From Cercophora sp. LCS_1 (lineage: Eukaryota; Ascomycota; Sordariomycetes; Sordariales; Lasiosphaeriaceae): 64,000 nt of DNA. Shown in pieces: positions 56,834-64,000 of this stretch (its first letter is position 1; every line of letters begins with the position of its first letter). The notes beneath the pieces are model-generated. The model was not told the DNA's origin, did not search any database, and saw nothing but the letters and a program-made list of their open reading frames with translations. Where the stretch lies: assembly GCA_036250225.1 (NCBI GenBank), contig JAPZLL010000001.1, positions 620,001 to 684,000 of the forward strand, given 5' to 3'. The position numbers and the translations under genes are program-made.

Positions 56834-59800
56834 ATGGCCAGTGTCCAGGTGCCGGCTGCGGTGCAGCACTACGGCTCTGCCGTCCCTGCCGGCATAACCC
56901 AGCAGCAGGCTAACGAGCTGCTCAACGTATGTATTTTACCTCCCCATTTCCACGCCCTTGCGGCGGTTGTAACTACCGGTCCTAACTGACGCCATCTAGA
57001 AATACAAGCAGCTGAAATCCGAGGGCGTTCCCGATAACCACCCCGAGCTCCTCAAGACCCAGCAAATTCTCGCCGCCGTCCAAAGGCAACAAGAGCAGCG
57101 CAAGCAGCAGATCATGTTTCAGCAACAGCAACAAAAGCAGTTGCAGCAGCAACAACAACAGATGCAGAATGGCGCCAACGGCGTCGTGAATGGGACTCAG
57201 TCCGCGCGCCCGCAACAGCCAGGTCCCGTTCAGACAACACTGCCACCAACATCCGGTGCCCTCGGGGCTTCTGCACTTCCTGCCGCTTCGGGCACACCGA
57301 CCTCAGGCTCGATGAGCGCGCCCCCAGTCCAAGGAGGGAACCAACAGTTCAGTCTCGAGCAGTTGACTCTGCTCAGAACTCAAATATCTGCCTTCAAGGT
57401 GCTTGGCAAGAATATGGGTGTCCCGTTCCACCTGCAGAAAACCATCTACGAACACAGGGCAAAGCGCAATGCCACTGCAGCCCAGCAGGCAGTCCAGGCC
57501 GCTGCTACCCTAGGAACCCCGAAGGATGAATCCAAGTCTGGCGCTAACGGCGTTCCGGCTGGCCAGACCGATACCCCAAATATTCCTGCGCCTCGCACCT
57601 TCAAGACAGTGAAGTCGCCATACGACGGGGGACTTGTGCGCAAGACCATCAGTTATGCCGACCATGGCAAGCGGCAGAACCGCCTGATAATACCAGGTAT
57701 ATTCCCTACCGGAATAGACTTTGAGCAGGTCCGGACAGATCGCGAGAAGATTGTCTTCAATCGGATGAGTGCACGGTGGCAGGAGTTGAAAAGTCTGCCA
57801 GGCAACCTGGCCCACTGGGATACGACAAAAGATGTCTTAGACCCTGATGACAGCGCCAAGCTCAAGGCCATCATTGAAATGAAGGCCTTGGCCTTGTACC
57901 CGAAACAACGCGCTCTCCGGGAGAAGATTGGCAGGTCGATGCTGCATTACGACAACCTTGCTATGACGACGAATCGTGCGCAGTATCGCCGCATGAAGAA
58001 GCAGAGCGTCAGGGAGGCCCGCATCACGGAGAAGCTCGAGAAGCAGCAAAGAGATGCTCGCGAGCACCGCGAGCGCAAGAGGCATGTCGAATTCCTCCAG
58101 GCTGTTTACAACCACCGGACCGAGATCACTGTCAACGCCCAAACTCAACACAGCAAGATGCAAAAGATGAGCCGTCTGATGTCCCTGCATCACTTGAACA
58201 TAGAGAAGGAAGAGCAGAAGAGGGTCGAGAGGACTGCCAAGCAGCGTCTCCAGGCCTTGAAAGCGAACGACGAAGAGGCTTACCTGAAACTGCTCGACCA
58301 GGCCAAGGATACTCGTATTACCCATCTTCTTCGTCAAACCGATGGTTTCTTGCACCAGCTCGCCTCCTCTGTCCGTGCGCAACAAAGACAAGCCGCAGAA
58401 CGATATGGCGATCAAGGGGATGAGTTGCCGATGGAGGAGAGTGACGCCGATGAGGAAGACGGGGAGAGCAGCCGCAAGATTGATTACTACGCTGTGGCCC
58501 ATCGCATCAAGGAGGAGGTCACAACGCAAGCCAGCATCTTGGTTGGTGGCACCCTCAAGGAGTACCAAATCAAGGGTCTTCAGTGGATGATTTCGCTCTA
58601 CAACAATAACCTCAACGGTATCCTGGCCGATGAAATGGGTCTCGGCAAGACCATTCAGACCATCAGCTTGATAACTTACCTCATTGAGAGGAAACAGCAA
58701 AACGGGCCTTACTTGGTCATTGTGCCTTTGAGTACGCTGACCAATTGGAATCTCGAGTTCGACAAATGGGCACCATCCGTTGCCAAGGTTGTTTACAAGG
58801 GTCCACCCAATGCCAGGAAGCTGCAGCAGGAGAAGATTCGCCAAGGCAAGTTCCAGGTCTTGCTTACAACCTACGAGTACATCATCAAGGATCGTCCTCT
58901 GTTGAGCAAGATCAAGTGGTTCCACATGATCATTGACGAAGGTCATCGTATGAAGAACTCGAACTCCAAGCTGAGCGCAACCATCCAGCAATACTACAGC
59001 ACTCGCTTCCGTCTTATTCTTACCGGTACTCCTCTCCAGAACAACCTGGCTGAGCTTTGGGCCATGCTGAACTTCGTCCTGCCCAATATCTTCAAATCGG
59101 CCAAGACGTTCGACGACTGGTTCAACACGCCGTTTGACAAGACAGGTGGCCAGGACAAGATGGAGCTCACGGAAGAAGAGCAAATTCTTATCATTCGGCG
59201 TCTTCACAAGGTGCTCCGACCCTTCTTGCTTCGTCGTCTCAAGAAGGATGTCGAGAAGGACCTTCCGGACAAGACAGAGAAGGTTATCAAGTGCAAGTTC
59301 TCTGCACTGCAGTCTCGCCTGTACAAGCAAATGGTTACCCACCAGAAAATTCTTGTTAGCGATGGAAAGGGTGGCAAGGCCGGTGCTCGTGGCCTGAGCA
59401 ACATGATTATGCAACTCCGCAAGTTGTGTAACCACCCGTTCGTCTTTGACGAGGTCGAGAACCAAATGAACCCAGCCAACATCAGCAACGATATGCTTTG
59501 GAGAACAGCGGGCAAGTTTGAGCTTCTCGACCGCATTCTTCCCAAGTACAAGGCGACGGGCCATCGTGTCTTGATGTTCTTCCAGATGACTGCGATTATG
59601 GATATCATGGAGGATTTCCTCCGCTTCCGTGGCATCAGTTACCTTCGTCTCGATGGTACCACAAAGTCGGAAGACCGTTCAGATCTCCTGAGGGAATTCA
59701 ATCGACCCGACTCGCCCTACTTCATGTTCCTCCTGTCCACCCGTGCTGGTGGTTTGGGTCTCAACTTGCAGACAGCCGACACCGTCATCATTTACGATTC

Positions 59801-61314
59801 TGACTGGAATCCTCACCAGGATTTGCAGGCGCAGGATCGTGCCCATCGTATCGGTCAGAAGAACGAGGTGCGGATTCTCCGACTGATCAGCTCTGCTTCT
59901 GTCGAAGAAAAGATCCTCGAGCGTGCGAGGTTCAAGCTCGACATGGACGGCAAAGTCATTCAGGCCGGTCGCTTCGATAACAAGTCATCGGAGACGGATC
60001 GTGATGCCATGCTTCGGACACTGCTAGAAACGGCCGATATGGCTGAGTCTGGTGAGCAAGAAGAGATGGACGACGAAGAGCTCAACATGATTCTCGCCCG
60101 TTCAGAAGACGAGATTGGCGTCTTCCAGAAACTGGACGAGGAGCGGGCTCGTGATCCCCTCTACGGCACCCTACCGGGTTGCAAGGGTATCCCACGTCTT
60201 ATGGGCGAAAACGAGTTGCCGGACATTTATCTCTCCGAGGGCAATCCCGTCGAGGAGGAGAACGAAGTTGTTCTTGGTCGCGGTGCCCGTGAGCGTACCA
60301 AGGTCAAGTACGACGACGGCCTGACTGAAGAGCAGTGGCTCATGGCTGTCGATGACGATGACGACTCACCCGAGGCGGCGGCAGCTCGCAAGGCAGCTCG
60401 TAAGGAGAAGCGAGAGCAGAACCGCGTTCGGAAAATTGCTTCGGGCGCGTCCATCGAGAACTCGCCGTCCGCCAGCCGCGCTAGTACCGAGGAGGTGGAG
60501 ACGCCAGTCAAGAAACGCGGCCGCAAGCCTGGAAGCAAGAATGCCGAGAAGCGAAAAGCCGAGGATGGTGACGATGAGCCACCCGCCAAGAAACGCCGTG
60601 GTCCTCAGGGACGACCATCCAAGGCGTCTTCTATTGCCAACGGTGGTGGCATTTCACCTAACATCAGAGACAAGCTCCAGAAGAGTATGAAGAGGATCTA
60701 CGACGGGCTTATGAACCTCGAAGTGGACGATGACCAACCGGAGGAGAATCCCGATGACGATGATGACGGCCCGATGAAGAGGTTGATTATCGGGCCGTTT
60801 GTCAAGCTTCCGCCAAAGAGGGAGTGGGCCGACTATTACATCATCATCACGGCGCCTATTTGCATGAATGACATCCAGAAGAAGATGAAGAAGGATGAAT
60901 ACCAAACCCTTTCGGACATGCGCAAGGACCTGGACCTCATGATCAAGAACTGCCGAACGTTCAACGAGGAGACAAGCGGCATCTGCCAGGATGCGAATCT
61001 GATAGAGGTAAGCTTCACAAGCGAAGCTGTACAGGAAACATGGACTAACAGGTTATCAGTCATTCTTCCGTTCACAGTTCGAGAAGGAGCTTGCCGAGCA
61101 CCCAGAGCTGCGCGCGCTCGAGGACCCTTTGGCAGGGTCGACCAAGGACAACTCGGTCGCACCATCCACGACAACTGAAACACCACAGCCCACGCCCAGT
61201 GCTCCCCCAACGCGAATCAAACTTGTCTCCAACTCTGCCAACAATACGCACTCGAATGGGGCCGGTGGTCAGGTCAACGGCGGAGGCAGCGGAATGCAGA
61301 GTGATGGGGAGTAA
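56834..61314 (+). CDS. STH1: SNF2-family chromatin remodelling ATPase with bromodomain (Sth1/Snf21-like), 1451 residues
   Basis: Three exons: 56834-56926, 57000-61007 and 61060-61314; introns 73 and 52 bp. Domain order is complete: Gln-rich N-terminus (QQQQQKQLQQQQQQ), QLQ (SLEQLTLLRTQI, about residue 145), HSA (about 336-404), helicase lobe 1 with DEMGLGKT (about 575) and DEGH (about 674), lobe 2 with LMFFQMTAIMDI (about 884) and the RAHRIGQ motif, SnAC (about 1011), basic GRKPGSKN-type segment (about 1200) and bromodomain (about 1254-1400). The second intron splits the bromodomain end (NLIE|SFFRSQFEKEL). It is the motor of RSC or SWI/SNF. The bromodomain and length favour RSC-type Sth1/Snf21, but the paralogue choice is uncertain without the other copy. 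Confidence 0.95.
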
Positions 61315-61890
61315 AAGGCGATGCAAAGACACAGTACAGGGTGGTGATTGTGCAATACAATACCGTTTATAACTTGGGATTGGACGAAAGGCGTTTTTGT
61401 TTTCTGTTGGGGCCGGTGTTGGGGCGTGGGGCGGGTTCACGTTTGCAATTGGGCTGGAAACAGGAAGGGCGGCGAAGCTGGCAAGGGAAAGCTGAGCTTT
61501 TTGTTGTCGTTGGCTCTGGCGCTTTTTGTTATCTTGATCCGAGGCGGGTTGGGTTGTGAGAGTACGATTAAGTTTTGGAACGATAGGCATGCCGTCATAG
61601 GAAGAGGGCAAAGGGTAGCGAACGACAAGTCGACCATGCTCCGGTTTACGTGACGGGAGCAAAACGGTCCTGACCGATTCAGCGCCACATGCCTAGAGTA
61701 CAGTGTACTTTATCATAATAGAACATGGGCTTTGGCCTACATTGTGTTAAATTTCTTGGCCGGGCACATCGTGGCTTCATGAAACTAAGACTGAACCCCA
61801 TCACACCGATCAGCAACCAATTTCGTCGAGACAGCAGACATGCCGCACTCGTGCCTGAGAGACTTTGCTAATTTTTCCATTTGTTCACAG
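61315..61890. other. Intergenic between STH1 and the NLR remnant
   Basis: 3' flank of STH1, then sequence with no N-terminal exon recognisable for the NACHT pseudogene. The end, TTTGCTAATTTTTCC to TTCACAG, looks like the 3' half of an intron (branch site and acceptor), although the upstream exon is not found. Confidence 0.5.
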
Positions 61891-64000
61891 GATCTCAGGG
61901 AAGGCCGGCTGTGGAAAGTCTACACTCATGAAACATCTGTGCCACCACCCCACTACAAAGCAGTTGCTATCCGAATGGGCTTCCGGCATGAACTGATCAC
62001 TGGTTGCTTCTTTCTCTGATACCTTGGTGCGCCCGAGCAGAAGACTTACGAAGGCCTTACAAGGACTCTTCTTTACCATATCCTCAAAAACAGGACCAAA
62101 TTGATTCCCAAGCTGGTACCCAGCATGTGGAAAGACGTCACGAATTCAAGCCCTGGATCCACGATCCCGCTTCCCACATCCTCCGAGATTAAAGAAGCGT
62201 TTGAGCTACTTTCTCGCGAACCAGTCAGAGTTTGTCTGTTCGTAGACGGGCTGGACGAGTACTCGGGGGATTTTCATCACGGAATCTCCTTTGTCGAATC
62301 CATTTCGAGGCATGGCAACATCAAAGTCCTGGCTTCCAGTCGGCCGGAGCCTGACTTCGCCAACGCCTTTTCCAGAAATCCAATGTCACGAATGCAGGAT
62401 CTCACCAAATCGGACATGGAGAATTATGTGGCTGACATCATGGGCCGCGACAACCACCTAAGATTGTCCCTCGAAAGGGACACACGGCCCCGAGCCCAGG
62501 CACTGCTTGACACCCTCGTTGGCAACATGGAAGGCTGATGGTGTTTTTTTTGTGGATTGCCCTGGCGTGCCGATCGGTCCTCCAAGGCTGCTCAAGAGGT
62601 GACCGGCTACCCGATCTGGAGAGCCGTGTGGCAGAGTTACCAAAAGAATTGGCTCCAATGTTTGCATACATGCTTCGGAAAGTCGACAAGCGATATCGGC
62701 AAAGCTGTGCAAAGTATCTCCGCATTGGTCGCGAGGCCGTCACCAACGAACTCACGTCGGGTTCTCTTGTTCCTACACTCGGCTTGGCGCTCGTTGACGA
62801 GCGTCATGACAATCTCATGGGATGTTCCGTGTTGTCCCAGACATACTCCAGCGTAGATGAGATGGAACATGTACGCAGAACCTTTCCTCCGCGTTTGAAC
62901 ACATGCTGCGGCGGGCTACTCGAGGTCCTGTGGGACTTGACGAGACACAACAGCTCTGTTGTGGCGCCTTGGGAGCCTCGTAAAGATCCAATCCGGGATA
63001 CTCGGGTGGCCTTCATGCACCGATCGATTGTCGAGCTCCTCGATAGTCAAGAGGCCAGGGACCTGCAATGTCTTCAAATCCCAGCTCAAGAATTCGATCC
63101 TCGGATTACTCTGAGCTGCATGGCAGCGTATATGATTCAACTCGAGCCGACTCTGGAGAAATACCCTCGTAGCGTGTTCTGGCTGCTAAGAGGCCGATGT
63201 GGATGCACCAGGCCTGGCGAAAGACTCCCTCTCCGGCGTTCTGTCTGCGGTTCAGGCTTCGCCCTCACTTCGGCCAAAAGTGAAAGACTATTTCCAAGCC
63301 TTCGCTCCGGACACGGGCGGCACGATGGAGTCTCTGAAAAATACCATGGCACCTCTGCTTGCCGTGGAATTGGGCGCTCTGGAATTGGTCAAAGGGCAGT
63401 TTTCCTGTCACACAACGAAGGCGAGGGCAAATCGATTCCCCCTCCTTTACCATGCCATCCGCCGACCGCTGTTACAGAGGCTCACACACCCTTTCTTTTA
63501 TGAGTACAAGTTGCACCCAGAAATGATTCGGTTTCTCATCTCGGAGGGTTGTCAAGCCAACAGACCTATCGAAATTCCAACGAGGCAGATACAGGGCAGC
63601 CAGCCGGAAGCTGAATGGGATCTTCCACGATATTCTACGTGGAGTCCCGGTCCCATCACAACAACAGCCTGGGCTATTTGGATGGCCGATATCCTGTTCT
63701 AGGATTTGGAGAGAAACATAACGCCGCACGTTGAGGTGGCGGAGTGTCTGTTGGAGTCTGGCACCTGAGGCGGGGATTGGACGTTCGAATCACAGAAACA
63801 CCCCCGAGACTTTTATGAGAATCAATTCGTTCTTTATCGACTTTGATGCTTCCCGAGTTGTCGGGCTTTCGAGCTTGGAGGTTGAGGAGCTCAGGAGAAG
63901 GGGCCGACATGTTTTGGAAAAGCCAATCTCACTGACACAAGCACAGTCGTGGAGTTGATGAACGCCACGGGGCCCATCTGTTTGGCACAAAGCGGGCGAG
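61891..64000 (+). pseudogene. Broken NACHT-domain (fungal NLR/STAND) gene, runs off the right edge
   Basis: The NACHT P-loop reads ISGKAGCGKSTLMKHL (from 61892), directly after an intron-like acceptor, and the Walker B-like VCLFVDGLDEYSGD and sensor SRPEPDF follow in another frame (about 62225-62350). The gene cannot be translated as one chain: TGA at 61994 with a one-base shift, an in-frame TGA at 62017 at a Trp-like position, a shift at about 62536 next to a run of eight T, a shift near 63190, stops at 63700 and 63766, and another shift near 63790. The helical part after NACHT (LWIALACRSVLQG, then RVAFMHRSIVELL) and a repeat-like end (MIRFLISEGC, VAECLLESGT; perhaps ankyrin) are still readable. 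Family knowledge: such proteins act in heterokaryon incompatibility and innate-like defence. The N-terminal effector part is missing. Confidence 0.87.

Noticed and set aside
57837..59564. 575-codon open frame on the minus strand inside STH1
   Set aside because: It is antisense to the helicase domains, has no family motif, and the codon bias of the plus strand explains the absence of stops. The same holds for antisense frames in MIP1, MDN1 and YTA7.
61891..62020. RIP as the cause of the NLR lesions
   Set aside because: The clearest nonsense change (TGG to TGA type) is not at the CpA/TpG dinucleotide that RIP alters, and several lesions are indels.

Overview
The window is nuclear DNA of a filamentous ascomycete (Pezizomycotina). 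The gene set (HET domain, NACHT-type remnant, mitochondrial Pol gamma with a long tail, fungal calponin) fits Sordariomycetes; the order and species are inference only. Gene density is high, genes lie on both strands, and introns are short (about 45-105 bp) with GT..AG ends and CTAAC/CTGAC-like branch sites. No phage, IS element, CRISPR array or rRNA was seen, and no tRNA was found by eye.

Left part (1-8500): a HET-domain gene cut by the left edge (minus), a conserved protein of unknown function (2385-4136), a 961-residue orphan (4370-7255, minus) and a gap holding a decayed direct repeat. Housekeeping block (8500-19500): a SLX8-like RING E3 (minus), mitochondrial DNA polymerase gamma MIP1 (plus), a calponin/transgelin-type protein (minus), complex I assembly factor NDUFAF2 (plus) and mitochondrial ribosomal protein L12 (minus). 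Centre (19883-40628): midasin MDN1 (4919 residues, three exons) converges on the bromodomain AAA ATPase YTA7/ABO1 (minus). A 2.6 kb gap with a GT microsatellite follows.

Right part (43250-61314): Pol I subunit A49 (minus), the 25-codon ribosomal protein eL41 gene (minus, split, with a 7-nt last coding exon), an FHA-kinase gene in six exons (plus), an SDR oxidoreductase (minus) diverging from a kappa glutathione transferase (plus), SWC5 (minus) diverging from a phytanoyl-CoA-type dioxygenase (plus), WDR70 (plus) and the STH1/SNF2 remodeller (plus). The right end (61891-64000) is a multiply broken NACHT/STAND pseudogene, so both window ends carry fungal self/non-self gene families.

Functional themes are chromatin (YTA7, SWC5, STH1, SLX8, WDR70), ribosome production (MDN1, A49, eL41, mL12) and mitochondria (MIP1, NDUFAF2, mL12). 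They appear to be ordinary neighbours and not an operon-like system. Exon junctions were placed by hand from splice consensus and reading-phase closure; every spliced model sums to a whole number of codons. No clearly new multi-gene system was found. The most unusual local signals are the in-frame stop near the end of YTA7, the eL41 micro-exon, the parallel intron positions in MDN1, the orphan gene and the decayed NLR.
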